Below, piece after piece: positions 9,004-18,294 of a stretch of 42,257 nt of DNA. The translations under genes and the position numbers were made by a program. The stretch comes from Myxococcales bacterium (GTDB lineage Bacteria > Myxococcota_A > Polyangia > Haliangiales > Haliangiaceae), in assembly GCA_024222395.1 (NCBI GenBank), contig JAAEPE010000688.1:1-42257 (forward strand), written 5' to 3'. The stretch's first letter is position 1. Each line of letters starts with the position of its first letter. The notes beneath the pieces are model-generated. The model was not told where the DNA came from. It made no database searches and saw nothing but the letters and a program-made list of their open reading frames with translations.

Positions 9004-9496
9004 CGAGCTTCGCGCCGGTCTCGACACTATCGCCGTCGGCAACATCAATGCTGGCGACGACACCTGCTCGAGTGCACTTGATTTCGTTTTCCATCTTCAT
9101 GGCTTCGAGAATGACAAGAATCTCACCGGCAGCGGCAATCTGGCCCTCAGTCGCTAGAACCTTCACCACCCGGCCCGCGATGGGAGCTTTGAGAACCTCG
9201 CCACGCCCCTCGCCACCGCCAGCCCGACTCATCAGAGCTGCCAGTCGCTTGCGCTGCGCATTCTCCAAAAGGATAGGCGTCACGGCCTGATGCGTGTGAA
9301 TCCTGGGAGGGGCTTTGCTCTCGTCTACATCGACCAACATTGAGCGACCATCGATAAGCAGAGACCAGGTGCCTGGCTTCACTCGAGCCGCGTCCACCAA
9401 GACCTCGCGGTCGTCGATTTGAATGCGCCACTTCGTGCCATCAGCCGTAACGGCTACAGAGAATTCGGCATCGCCACAGGTTGCAACAAGGTCCAT
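8981..9496 (-). CDS. Biotin carboxyl carrier protein / biotin-lipoyl attachment protein
   Basis: 171 residues from ATG 9496; a GTG at 9514 in the same frame would run up against the divergent ATG. The C-terminal 75 residues form a biotinyl domain: [16 protein letters not shown], the biotinylation motif EAMKMEN and [17 protein letters not shown]. The Lys between the two Met residues is the expected biotin site. A Gly/Arg-rich linker (about 85-105) separates it from an N-terminal beta domain. It resembles the separate carrier subunits of acyl-CoA carboxylases (acetyl-, propionyl- or methylcrotonyl-CoA type), but the carboxylase genes are not in this window. Its 3-prime end overlaps the protease gene on the other strand. 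Confidence 0.85.
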   Translation of the reverse strand: MDLVATCGDAEFSVAVTADGTKWRIQIDDREVLVDAARVKPGTWSLLIDGRSMLVDVDESKAPPRIHTHQAVTPILLENAQRKRLAALMSRAGGGEGRGEVLKAPIAGRVVKVLATEGQIAAAGEILVILEAMKMENEIKCTRAGVVASIDVADGDSVETGAKLVSLKPEE

Positions 9497-9514
9497 TGGG
9501 CCCGGAGTATACAC

Positions 9515-10705
9515 ATGTGGACTGGCATGCTAGAAACCAGTCCACGGGAGGCCTCCTTGGCTGGCAGTTTCGGCGAAGTAATCGAAAACAAACGTATTAT
9601 CGTATGCGTTGGCTCTGGCGGGGTCGGCAAGACCACGACTGCTGCGTCCTTCGCAATCGAGGCCGCCCGGCGAGGCAAACACGCACTGGTACTAACCATC
9701 GATCCTGCGAAACGCCTGGCAACCTCGCTGGGCCTCGAGGGCCTCGGACACGAGGTTCAGCTCGTAGCTCGCGAACGGCTCGAGGCTATCGGCGAGTGCC
9801 AGCCAGGTGGCTCACTAGCCGCGATGATGCTCGATCAAAAACAAGCCTTCGACGAGATGGTTGAGAACTACGCCACAGACGCAGAGGCGGTAAAGCGAAT
9901 CTTCGAGAACCCTCTCTACCAGCAAATCGCCGGCACGCTCACTGGTGCTCAAGAATACGCGGCACTCACCAAGCTGCACGCTTTCGACAAGAGCGGCGAA
10001 TACGACATCATCGTTGTCGATACGCCCCCTACGTCCCACGCCCTTGACTTCCTGGACGCACCAAAGAAGCTAAGCCAAGCAATCGACTCGCCGGCCATCG
10101 AGATGTTTCGCAAGATGCAGAAGGGCGGAAGCCTTTCTGCTATCGGAAAGACCGGCAGTTACGTCTTCAAAATGCTGGCCAAGTTTGTGGGCTCTCAGTT
10201 TATTGAAGACATCGCGCTCTTCTTCAACGAGTTCAACGAAATCCTCGGTGGCTTTAAGGAGCGCGCAGACGAAGTGATGACGCTCCTACATCGTGACGAT
10301 GTCTCCTTCGTGATTGTTACCAGCCCGGAGGCGATGGCGGTGAGCGAGGCACTCTTTTTCCACGAGCGCCTGCTCGAAACCGACATGCCGTTTGCGGGTT
10401 TCGCGGTCAACAAGGTGCACACCTCCATGCCCGTGGATCTCACTCGTGATGGCCTCGTTGAAGAGCTTGGGAAACTCGAGAGCATCAAGGGCCTCGGCCT
10501 GCAAGCGACCTGTCTTCGCATGGGTGCAGAAACGCTTCTCGATGCCCACTCCGAGCTTGAGCGCGTAGCACGGACAGATCGAATCGCCATTCAAAGGCTG
10601 AAAAATGCAGCGCCAAAGACGATTCGCACCGAGGTGCCATTCTTTCGCGACGATGTGCACCACATCGAATCTCTGGGCAGGCTGCGCGGCTTCCTCTTTG
10701 GCTAG
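9515..10705 (+). CDS. ArsA/GET3-family ATPase
   Basis: 396 residues from ATG 9515, chosen because GGAG lies 7 bases upstream and the longer frame has no signal. The deviant Walker A is [10 protein letters not shown] (33-42), followed by [15 protein letters not shown]. The second signature [20 protein letters not shown] is typical of ArsA-like proteins. It is a single-domain ArsA of the kind found in Myxococcota, often annotated as anion-transporting ATPase; whether it pumps oxyanions or targets tail-anchored proteins is not shown, and no arsR or arsB is nearby. It starts 18 bp from the divergent biotin-carrier gene. Its stop TAG lies inside the CTAG boundary of the repeat element. Confidence 0.85.
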   Translation: MWTGMLETSPREASLAGSFGEVIENKRIIVCVGSGGVGKTTTAASFAIEAARRGKHALVLTIDPAKRLATSLGLEGLGHEVQLVARERLEAIGECQPGGSLAAMMLDQKQAFDEMVENYATDAEAVKRIFENPLYQQIAGTLTGAQEYAALTKLHAFDKSGEYDIIVVDTPPTSHALDFLDAPKKLSQAIDSPAIEMFRKMQKGGSLSAIGKTGSYVFKMLAKFVGSQFIEDIALFFNEFNEILGGFKERADEVMTLLHRDDVSFVIVTSPEAMAVSEALFFHERLLETDMPFAGFAVNKVHTSMPVDLTRDGLVEELGKLESIKGLGLQATCLRMGAETLLDAHSELERVARTDRIAIQRLKNAAPKTIRTEVPFFRDDVHHIESLGRLRGFLFG

Positions 10706-10863
10706 ACCGTCGAGCTTAAACAATGATCGGTCTGATGGTCCTGCTTTCCCGATTGCAGCGTTGCTCATTTCGTCATTTGCCCCGACATAATCCTCATTCG
10801 CGCCTTGCACTCGAAGAATCAGAACTCACCATCCTCGGTCATTCTTTTCGCTCGACGGTCTAG
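10702..10863. mobile_element. 162-bp MITE-like element, copy 1
   Basis: The segment is bounded by perfect 14-bp terminal inverted repeats: CTAGACCGTCGAGC at 10702-10715 and GCTCGACGGTCTAG at 10850-10863. A second, imperfect inverted pair lies just inside (AATGATCGG...GATGGT against ACCATCCTCGGTCATT), so each strand can fold into a long hairpin. A near-identical copy of the same length lies inverted at 22829-22990; about 9 of 162 positions differ by eye. No transposase is encoded. The CTAG ends fit insertion at CTAG with TA duplication, as in IS630/Tc1-mariner relatives; this family link is an inference. It fills the gap between two convergent genes, and each one's TAG stop is part of the boundary CTAG. 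Confidence 0.8.
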
Positions 10864-12173
10864 GGCCGCGAGCTCGTCCCTTGCCACTGGTGCCAGACTT
10901 CGAGACGCAGGGCATCACTCGTATTCTTCGGCGCCCCGAATAGTAGGAGAACCAGAGAACCTCGGCGCTCGGCGATGAGCACGAGCCCTTTCGCCTCAAA
11001 GCTGAGCCTGTGCTTCCCACTTTGCCCCTTGCTGCCGGCGAGGCTTGGGAGAGCGTGTTCCAGTGCCTCGAAGAACTCGGCGGCATCCCGTTCCTCATCC
11101 CAGCTCGTTTGCCAAACGCCAACGGTTTTAGGCAGTGCACTCCCCCGGTGTCCCGCCCCCGCATACACGGCCAGCCTATCTCCGCCCCATCCAGCCCCCG
11201 CGACCACTGCGCGTTGCAACTCAACACCATGAGTTCGCAGAAAGAGCTCTACACCCTTTTCCCCGATCACATTTGAGACCTTCTCGGCATAGCCAGCGAG
11301 AGACTTGGGGCGCTCCGCCGCAATCGCGATAGGCAGCTCGTATGATTCATATTTCTTCGGATGAAGAATGTGCTCGGTGGATAGCGGAGGTCTCTTGTAC
11401 ATCGCGTCGATGGATCTCCAACTGTGGTGCTTTCGAAAATGCGCCACGAATTCCACCCCGCCGACATAGGGAAACAAGAGTCCTTCTCGTAGCGCGAGCG
11501 GCACATGCGAGAGAGAACTCGCCCCCTGAGCCAGCCCCCTTCGAAGCACCCCCATCACCATCGGATTGCCCCAGGGTGGCGCCTGATTGGCCGCCGCCAT
11601 CTCGAATTCGAGCATTAGCGCCACCCCATCGCCTTCCAGCAGGGCCTGGCGCGCCGCCATCGAATCGCCATTCTTGCGATCGGCGGCCATGAACTTCCCT
11701 AGATCAAAATGCTGATCCTGCAACGCATGATCAATTTCGTGGGCCATGAGCATCTCGCCTCCAGCCTGTGCCCAACCGGCGATGTAGAGTTTCTTCTCAT
11801 GCTGATCATAGAAGCCGGCGATCTGGTCTTGAAGCATGTCGACCATCACCTTTGCGTAGTCGGCCTTCTCGGGAATGAGCCCGAGTCGCTTGAGTCCGAG
11901 GGACTCGGCGGCGAGCTCCTCCGGCGTGTACTCCCGATCCAGAATCTTGAGAATGCGGGCCCGAATCTGCGACTTGCTCATCACACCCCGTTCGATCTTG
12001 CTCTTGAGAGCAAGCCCGCGAAGCTTGGCAACAGTCTGAGCAATCTTCCCGGCACGCGCCACGAGCTTGGAAGCGGCCAGTCTGTCTGCAGTTGTATCCG
12101 CCTGTACCGAGCCAAGATTCCCCCACGGAACGAGTAACAGCGCGACGAGCGCAAGCATGCGAAAAATGCCCAT
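10860..12173 (-). CDS. Secreted zinc metallopeptidase-like protein (HEIDHALQDQ)
   Basis: 437 residues from ATG 12173; the open frame extends to a TTG at 12206, but the ATG start gives a clean signal peptide MGIFRMLALVALLLVPWG ending VQAD. The motif MAHEIDHALQDQHF contains HExxH (H145, E146, H149). HE-x-x-HALQDQHF is a recurrent signature of an uncharacterised bacterial zincin family. ARQALLEGDGVALMLEFEMA, about 30 residues downstream, could provide the third ligand Glu. It is probably periplasmic or secreted. It is divergent from mfd with only about 40 bp between starts. Its stop TAG lies in the CTAG boundary of the repeat element. Substrate unknown. Confidence 0.8.
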   Translation of the reverse strand: MGIFRMLALVALLLVPWGNLGSVQADTTADRLAASKLVARAGKIAQTVAKLRGLALKSKIERGVMSKSQIRARILKILDREYTPEELAAESLGLKRLGLIPEKADYAKVMVDMLQDQIAGFYDQHEKKLYIAGWAQAGGEMLMAHEIDHALQDQHFDLGKFMAADRKNGDSMAARQALLEGDGVALMLEFEMAAANQAPPWGNPMVMGVLRRGLAQGASSLSHVPLALREGLLFPYVGGVEFVAHFRKHHSWRSIDAMYKRPPLSTEHILHPKKYESYELPIAIAAERPKSLAGYAEKVSNVIGEKGVELFLRTHGVELQRAVVAGAGWGGDRLAVYAGAGHRGSALPKTVGVWQTSWDEERDAAEFFEALEHALPSLAGSKGQSGKHRLSFEAKGLVLIAERRGSLVLLLFGAPKNTSDALRLEVWHQWQGTSSRP

Positions 12174-12215
12174 GCACCATTGTACGAGGCCAGCGGCCAA
12201 GGGCAAGGTGCGCCT

Positions 12216-15200
12216 GTGATTGACGGCCCCATAGACGCGCTTCGAAGCGGCTTAGCCAGCGAAGCGCCTGCCCTGGTGACGGGCCTGAGCAGGCCAGCAC
12301 TTGCCTATTTGGCTGCCCAGCTACACCAGCGCGATCACACCAGTGCTTCGACAATCATCACGGTTCCGACCGAGACCGACGCACGGGCCCTGCACTACGA
12401 TCTGCTGCAGCACCTGCCCCCACGCGACGCCGCAGGCGACTTGCCACGACCAGAAGTCTTGTTGGTGCCCGCGCTCGAGCTCTCCCCCTACTCGGAAGTG
12501 TCAAGCGACAGGGTTGCCCTGCGCCAGCGCATGGCCGCCCTCTTTCATCTGGCGAGCGAGCCAGGAGGGAGCACTCTACTTATTCTTAGCGCCAGGTCGC
12601 TCCTGCGCAGGGTCATCCCCAAAGAAGAACTGCTAGATCTCTGCGATGAGATAGAAGTCGACAAAGAAATCGATCGAGACTTGCTGACGGAAGCACTTAT
12701 TGCAGCGGGCTACAATCGAGTGACCATCGTCGAAGAGCCCGGGCACTTTGCCGTGCGCGGTGGGGTTGTCGACCTTTTCCCACCGGCGTATCGATTCCCC
12801 GTGCGCATCGAACTCTTTGGTGACGACGTGGAGTCCATTCGCCATTTCGACACGGAGAATCAAAGGACTCTCCGCACTCTTTCCTCGGTGCGCATTCACC
12901 CGGTACGCGAAAGCGTGTGCACCCGAGGCTCGGCGTTGCGCAATCGCTTGCTCGAAGCCGGCGATAAGGCGGCCCACCCATCCAAGGCAACTCGCCATCT
13001 CATCGATAGCATTCAGAGCGGCGTCGAGTTCGTTGGAATAGAAAACCTCATTCCCGCCTTCCACAAAGCGCTGGCACCTCTGTCCACGTATCTAGCTAGC
13101 GGGCCGGACGTGCGCCACTTGGTCTTTGACCCAGCCAACGTGATGTGCCGTGCCGAGGATGAGCTTGAGGATGCTCAACGTCGATATGAAGACCAAATCG
13201 ATGGGCATCGCATCGCTTTTGAACCAGAAGAACACTATCTCAGCGTCGATGAGGTTCGCACGTTCATCGGCCAGTCCCATCACCGTATCGATTGCCAAGT
13301 TCTCAAAGTCGAGGGCGAAGCAGAGAAGTACGGCCAGCACACTCATATTTCGGTCGACGACAACATCGCGCTCCGGGGCCAGTTGGATCGACTTCGCAAA
13401 ACCAAGGCCGAGGATCTCAGCGAGCCCCTGCTCACTGCATTGGCTGCCTGGAAAGAGAGAGGATTCCAGGTCGCACTGGCTTGTCGCTCAGCCAGTCGCC
13501 TCGGGCGGCTCAAGGGCTTGCTCACAGAGAAGGGGCTAGACGTCGCCGTCGCTGAAGAACGAGGGTTAGATTGGGAGCTAGCGCTGCCAGCGGGCCCTCC
13601 ACTCATGTGCCGTGCGAATCTGAGTAGTGGATTTGCTCTGCCCGAGCAAGGCATCGCAATCGTGACAGATGACGATGTCTTTGGCGAGAAACGCCGGAGC
13701 ACGGGTCGGCAGAAGCGAGCGGCACAACGCGCACGCGAAGCCCTCAAAGGCGGTGTCTCCGATTTTTCCCAGCTGCGGGACGACGACTTCCTAGTTCACA
13801 CCATTCACGGAATCGGTCTGTTCAAAGGTCTGCGCAAGCTTCCCATACAGGGCGTTCCAACCGACTTCCTACTGCTCGAATACCAGGGAGGCAACCTCTA
13901 TCTCCCGGTAGTGCGCATTGGCGAGGTGCAGCGATACGTCGGCGCCGAGGGGCTGTCCCCGCGTCTCGACAAACTCGGCGGGCAGAGTTTCACAAAGACG
14001 AAGCACTCAGTTTCAAGAAAGGTTCATGCCCTGGCCGAGGAGCTACTTCAACTCTATGCGCAGCGCGCTGCCCTCCCCGGCCACGCCTTTCCCAAACCCG
14101 ATTCGATGTTTCACGAGTTCGAAGCAACCTTCGAATTCGAAGAGACGCCGGACCAACAGAAGGCTATCGACGACATCGAAGAAGACATGGGAGAACCGCG
14201 CCCGATGGATCGCCTCGTGTGCGGCGACGTTGGATATGGCAAGACGGAAGTCGCGCTAAGAGCAATTCTAAGGTCGGCATTCGGAGGCAAGCAGGTGGCC
14301 TTCTTGGCACCGACGACCGTCCTGGTCGAGCAGCACTATCAGACCATGCTCAAGCGATTCGCAGGCTGGCCAGTGCGCATTGCAAGACTCTCGCGCTTTC
14401 AAACCAAGCGCCAACAAATAGAGACCATCAAGGAGCTAGCTACCGGGCAAATCGATGCCGTTGTGGGAACTCACCGACTACTCTCGGCCGATGTGCGGTT
14501 CAAAGACCTTGGACTGCTGGTCATAGACGAAGAGCAGCGTTTTGGCGTGGCCCACAAGGAGCGCTTCAAGAAGATGCGCGCTTCGATCGAGGTGCTCACG
14601 CTAACCGCAACACCAATTCCGCGTACCCTGCACCTGGCTATGACGGGCCTCCGAGACTTGAGCATCATCGCCACGCCTCCAGCAGATAGGCGGGCCATTC
14701 GCACGTTCGTTGCTCGCAGCGAAGACGGAGTGCTCAAAGAAGCCATCCGCAAGGAGCTCGATCGCAAAGGCCAAGTATTCTTCATTTCGCCCCGAATCGA
14801 TACACCTGTGAGCGGTGGAGAGCGCAGTCTGGAAGAGTGGGCGGCCCATCTCGGTCAACTCGTGCCCTCTGCGCGAATCGCCATGGCTCACGGCCAAATG
14901 CCCTCCGAGAAGCTGGAGAAGATCATGGTTGGATTCGTCGAAGGTAAGTACGACGTCCTAGTGGCCACGACTATCGTCGAAGCCGGTCTCGACATCCCAC
15001 GTGCCAATACAATGTTCGTCGATAGAGCCGATCGATTTGGGCTCAGCCAGCTCTATCAGCTTAGAGGCCGAATTGGGCGTTCGAGAGAACGCGCCTATTG
15101 TTACTTGATGGTACCCGCGCCAGAAAAACTCTCAGATGACGCTCGAAAACGCCTTGAAACGCTGCAGCGCTACACTGATCTCGGCGCTGGATTCTCCATA

Positions 15201-15812
15201 GCCAGCCAAGATTTGGAGATTCGCGGTGCCGGTGACTTGCTGGGTGCCAAGCAAAGTGGATCAATCGCGGCCATCGGCTTTGACGCCTACACTCAAATGC
15301 TCGAGGAGGCCGTAGCCGAGCTACGCGGAGAGCCGGTCCACAGCGAGCGGGACCCTGAACTCAACGTCGACATCCCCGGCTTCATCCCGGACGACTACGT
15401 TCCCGATACGGCTCAGCGCCTCGCTCTCTACAAGCGCTTGGCCTCAGCACTAGACGCCGACGAGGTTCGCGAAATCCTGGAGGAGATGATCGATTGCTAC
15501 GGCCCTCTACCTGGAGAAGTCGGAACTTTGGGCGAACTCATGGTTGTTAAGAGCCAGGCCCGTCGTTTGCGAGCCCTCAGCCTAGAGCTCGGCCCTGCGC
15601 GCCTTGTCCTGGCCCTGGGGGAAGACACTCCCCTGGATCCAGCCCAAGTGATGAATCTCATGAAGCAGCACCCAGGGCGCTATAAATTGACGCCGGATAT
15701 GCGCTTGGTTAGGCAGTTTTCCGAGGCCGAGCGCGAAGAGCCTGTCATCGCCGCCAAGGCCACCTTGATGGAGCTTCTCGGCTGTGCTACCCCAATGGCT
15801 ACAGGAGTTTAG
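12216..15812 (+). CDS. mfd: Transcription-repair coupling factor Mfd
   Basis: About 1198 residues from GTG 12216, chosen because AAGG precedes it by 7 bases; a TTG at 12180 is also open. Mfd removes stalled RNA polymerase from DNA lesions and recruits UvrA. Domains in order are the UvrB-like N-terminal region (SPYSEVSSDR, GGVVDLFPPAYRFPVRIELFGDDVESIR), the CarD-like polymerase-binding domain (DFLVHTIHGIGLFKG...YLPVVRIGEVQRY), the helicase motor with Walker A GDVGYGKT (Lys676) and DEEQ (771-774), TATPIPRTL, the RGRIGRS motif VI, and the C-terminal TRCF domain. The length is close to that of E. coli Mfd (1148). Two parvulin-type isomerase genes follow directly. Confidence 0.96.
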   Translation: MIDGPIDALRSGLASEAPALVTGLSRPALAYLAAQLHQRDHTSASTIITVPTETDARALHYDLLQHLPPRDAAGDLPRPEVLLVPALELSPYSEVSSDRVALRQRMAALFHLASEPGGSTLLILSARSLLRRVIPKEELLDLCDEIEVDKEIDRDLLTEALIAAGYNRVTIVEEPGHFAVRGGVVDLFPPAYRFPVRIELFGDDVESIRHFDTENQRTLRTLSSVRIHPVRESVCTRGSALRNRLLEAGDKAAHPSKATRHLIDSIQSGVEFVGIENLIPAFHKALAPLSTYLASGPDVRHLVFDPANVMCRAEDELEDAQRRYEDQIDGHRIAFEPEEHYLSVDEVRTFIGQSHHRIDCQVLKVEGEAEKYGQHTHISVDDNIALRGQLDRLRKTKAEDLSEPLLTALAAWKERGFQVALACRSASRLGRLKGLLTEKGLDVAVAEERGLDWELALPAGPPLMCRANLSSGFALPEQGIAIVTDDDVFGEKRRSTGRQKRAAQRAREALKGGVSDFSQLRDDDFLVHTIHGIGLFKGLRKLPIQGVPTDFLLLEYQGGNLYLPVVRIGEVQRYVGAEGLSPRLDKLGGQSFTKTKHSVSRKVHALAEELLQLYAQRAALPGHAFPKPDSMFHEFEATFEFEETPDQQKAIDDIEEDMGEPRPMDRLVCGDVGYGKTEVALRAILRSAFGGKQVAFLAPTTVLVEQHYQTMLKRFAGWPVRIARLSRFQTKRQQIETIKELATGQIDAVVGTHRLLSADVRFKDLGLLVIDEEQRFGVAHKERFKKMRASIEVLTLTATPIPRTLHLAMTGLRDLSIIATPPADRRAIRTFVARSEDGVLKEAIRKELDRKGQVFFISPRIDTPVSGGERSLEEWAAHLGQLVPSARIAMAHGQMPSEKLEKIMVGFVEGKYDVLVATTIVEAGLDIPRANTMFVDRADRFGLSQLYQLRGRIGRSRERAYCYLMVPAPEKLSDDARKRLETLQRYTDLGAGFSIASQDLEIRGAGDLLGAKQSGSIAAIGFDAYTQMLEEAVAELRGEPVHSERDPELNVDIPGFIPDDYVPDTAQRLALYKRLASALDADEVREILEEMIDCYGPLPGEVGTLGELMVVKSQARRLRALSLELGPARLVLALGEDTPLDPAQVMNLMKQHPGRYKLTPDMRLVRQFSEAEREEPVIAAKATLMELLGCATPMATGV

Positions 15813-15814
15813 CT

Positions 15815-16924
15815 ATGCTCAGCCGTCATCCAATCGCCCAAACCTGCCTCACCGTTGTTCTCGCTTGCGGATCGATAGCAGGCTGCAACAAGTCCGACTC
15901 CAAGAATGCAGACAAGGGCCAAGCAGCCACGACGGCAAGCACGCCGGGCGCCGCCGCCCAGTCGGATGCCGAACTAGGCGTCGTCCTAGCGACAATCGAT
16001 AGCGTCGACATCACTGTTGGCGAGTTCCAAGATCGCATCAACCGCCAGTCACCCTACATCCGTGCGCGGTACACCTCGAACGAACAGAAGCGCGAGTTCC
16101 TGGACAACCTCATCCGCTTTGAGGTTCTCGCTCAGCAAGCCAAGAGCGAAGGCTTCGATACCAGTCCTGATGTCGTACGCACGATGAAGCAGGTCATGAT
16201 TCAGAAGCTCATGAAGGCGCGATTCGAAAATGGCATCGGGCCAGACGATGTCAAGGAAGAGGATATGCGTGCCTACTACGACGCGAATACGGCGGAGTTT
16301 AACAAGCCCGAAGAGATGCGCGTCTCCGCCATAATTCTCGCCAAGAAGTCCGACGCCGATATGGTGGCCAAGCTCGCCCTGGGTGAGAAAGGCTCCACGA
16401 ATAAGGGCTTTCGTGAGTTGGTAGTCGCGCACTCCAGTGACGCCGATAGCAAGAAACGCGGCGGAGATCTGCGCTACTTCAACGAGGCGAGCACTGCCCT
16501 CCCCAAGGAAGTAATCGAGGCGGCATTCACGCTAAAGAAGACGGGGGACGTCCTCGGCCCCATTGCGGCATCCGGCGGCACGTTCTACGTCATCAAACAA
16601 ACCGGTCATCGCAAGGCTGTGAGCAAGAGCTTTGATGAGGTCAAGAGACAGCTCCAAAATCGCCTCTACCGCGAAATGCGAACCCAGGCCCAAAAGGACT
16701 TCGTCGAAGACCTCAAGGGCAAGGCAACGATCAGGATCTTTGACGATAAGCTGGGGGAGGTCCAGATCGACACAAGTGCCGATACGGCATCTGGTGGCCA
16801 CGGGGGGCATGGAGCACACGACGAGCACATGCCGCCCTTGCCCGCTCATCCCTCAGCAGGCGCTCCTATCGACTCGCCAAAGTCCCCCGAAACCTCGCCT
16901 CAGGCAACCCCGGAGACTCACTGA
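15815..16924 (+). CDS. Parvulin-type peptidyl-prolyl isomerase lipoprotein (SurA/PrsA-like)
   Basis: 369 residues. The N-terminus MLSRHPIAQTCLTVVLAC continues to GSIAGC, a type II signal peptide with lipobox IAGC. A SurA-N-like helical region follows (about 50-160: VLATIDSVDITVGEFQDRIN, FLDNLIRFEVLAQQAKSEGF). A rotamase domain (about 165-265) has MRVSAIILAKK, SDADSKKRGGDLRYF and PIAASGGTFYVIKQTGHR. The C-terminus is His-rich (GGHGGHGAHDEHMPPLP), which could bind metal. It is likely a periplasmic chaperone anchored in a membrane, acting on outer-membrane proteins with the next gene product. Its TGA shares one base with the ATG of that gene. Confidence 0.88.
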   Translation: MLSRHPIAQTCLTVVLACGSIAGCNKSDSKNADKGQAATTASTPGAAAQSDAELGVVLATIDSVDITVGEFQDRINRQSPYIRARYTSNEQKREFLDNLIRFEVLAQQAKSEGFDTSPDVVRTMKQVMIQKLMKARFENGIGPDDVKEEDMRAYYDANTAEFNKPEEMRVSAIILAKKSDADMVAKLALGEKGSTNKGFRELVVAHSSDADSKKRGGDLRYFNEASTALPKEVIEAAFTLKKTGDVLGPIAASGGTFYVIKQTGHRKAVSKSFDEVKRQLQNRLYREMRTQAQKDFVEDLKGKATIRIFDDKLGEVQIDTSADTASGGHGGHGAHDEHMPPLPAHPSAGAPIDSPKSPETSPQATPETH

Positions 16925-18000
16925 TGGTCCAAACGACTATGCGCACCGCCTCGCTGCACTGCGGCTTCCGACTTCGCTGGTTCGCCTTCACCTTGCCACT
17001 GCTACTAGCTGCAACAGCCAGCGCCCAGCCAACGGTGCCAGATAAGCGAACACGCAAGCCTGCGGCACTAGCGGCCGACGGGGATGTAAGCAGCGCTATG
17101 GTCATCGATCGTGTAGTTGCCACCGTGAATGATGAGATCATTTTGCGAAGTGAACTCATGATGCGCGTTGCTCCACTGGCCTTTGAACTAAGCAAGATTA
17201 CCGACCTAAGAGAGCGCGCTCGCCGGCAATCCAAGCTCACCTCACAAGTGCTGAGCGAAATGATCAACGAGACCCTGGTCACTCAGGCCGCATCCACCGC
17301 AAAGCTCAGCGTTGGAGCGAAAGAAGTCGAAGCGGCAATTTCCGATCTCAAACGTCAGAACAAACTGGATGATGAGCAGCTAAAGGAAGCACTGCGCATG
17401 CAGGGGTACAGCATGTCCTCCTACCGCAAAGACGTGCGTAGCCAAATCGTGCGCATGCGCGCGGTCAACACGCTTGTTCGTCCCAAAGTATCCATCACAG
17501 ATGACGATGTCCGCGCCAAGTACGACTCAAATGCGAGACGCTCCGCCTTGGTGAGCGAAGTGCATTTGCAGCACATCCTAGTAGAGCTCCCGACCGACCA
17601 CGACGGTGCCCAGAAGAAGGCAGCACGAGACAAGGCAGCCGATATTATTGCCCGAGCTCGCGAAGGCGAGGAGTTTGCAAAACTCGCGGAGGAATTCTCC
17701 GACGATCCCGCGACCAAGAACACCGGTGGTGATCTAGGGTGGATCGAACGCGGCACGATTGCGACAGAGTGGGAAGTCATCGTCTTTGCTATGGCCAAGG
17801 GCGAGACCCGAGGTCCGGTGAGTGGCCCCCGAGGTCTTCATGTATTCCATGTCTCAGAGCTCAAGGACAGCAAGCAAGACGAATACGAGACCGTGAAAGA
17901 GAAGCTCCGCAACGAGCTATACAGAGCAGAACTCGACAAACAGACCCGCTTGTGGGTCGACGAATTGCGCAAAAAGGCGCACTTCGAAATCAAGCTTTAG
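16924..18000 (+). CDS. surA: SurA-like periplasmic peptidyl-prolyl isomerase
   Basis: 358 residues with a signal peptide (about 1-36, ending ATASAQ). The SurA N-terminal domain is clear: VIDRVVATVNDEIILRSEL and VLSEMINETLVTQAASTAKL. The parvulin domain (about 215-320) contains VHLQHILVELP, AKLAEEFSDDP, NTGGDLGWIERG and VSGPRGLHVFHVSEL. There is one parvulin domain rather than the two of E. coli SurA. It assists outer-membrane protein folding in the periplasm. It shares a base with the preceding isomerase gene, so mfd and the two isomerases probably form one transcription unit. A terminator-like hairpin lies about 90 bp downstream. Confidence 0.9.
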   Translation: MVQTTMRTASLHCGFRLRWFAFTLPLLLAATASAQPTVPDKRTRKPAALAADGDVSSAMVIDRVVATVNDEIILRSELMMRVAPLAFELSKITDLRERARRQSKLTSQVLSEMINETLVTQAASTAKLSVGAKEVEAAISDLKRQNKLDDEQLKEALRMQGYSMSSYRKDVRSQIVRMRAVNTLVRPKVSITDDDVRAKYDSNARRSALVSEVHLQHILVELPTDHDGAQKKAARDKAADIIARAREGEEFAKLAEEFSDDPATKNTGGDLGWIERGTIATEWEVIVFAMAKGETRGPVSGPRGLHVFHVSELKDSKQDEYETVKEKLRNELYRAELDKQTRLWVDELRKKAHFEIKL

Positions 18001-18038
18001 AACTTGGGCGACCTCCTAGGGTCGTGCCAGAGTGCTAG

Positions 18039-18058
18039 ACACTTGTCAAGGCAAGTGT
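18039..18058. other. Small hairpin ACACTTG-loop-CAAGTGT
   Basis: A perfect 7-bp inverted repeat with a 6-base loop lies 39 bases after the surA stop. It has no T-run, so it is not a convincing terminator by itself. It may be part of the 3-prime end of the mfd-surA transcript together with the stronger hairpin downstream. Confidence 0.4.
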
Positions 18059-18086
18059 GGCTATGTCGCTTCCTGCGGAAGCTGTT

Positions 18087-18116
18087 GGTGGTTTGAGAGC
18101 AAACCACCGCATTTTC
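18087..18116 (+). terminator. Probable intrinsic terminator after surA
   Basis: A perfect 9-bp stem GGTGGTTTG / CAAACCACC with a 4-base loop AGAG (18087-18108) is followed by GCATTTTCTT. The T-run is short and interrupted by a few bases. The position, between the surA stop and the PilZ gene on the same strand, fits termination of the mfd-surA unit. The remaining 294-bp gap (18001-18294) also holds the smaller hairpin at 18039-18058 and presumably the promoter of the PilZ operon; no other gene was seen. Confidence 0.55.
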
Positions 18117-18294
18117 TTGCGCAGCACCACTGAGGGTTGCCTGCGCTGAGGAATGTGCTGCTTCTGCGAGGTTGTGGGTAGTGTGAGGGCAGGCAGGGAA
18201 TGGATCCGGATACGGGATTTCTGGGGGAAGCCCCTTCCCTGGCCTCGATCCGTGCATACAATAGGAGGACGAGAAACACTGCCAGCATGAACGC

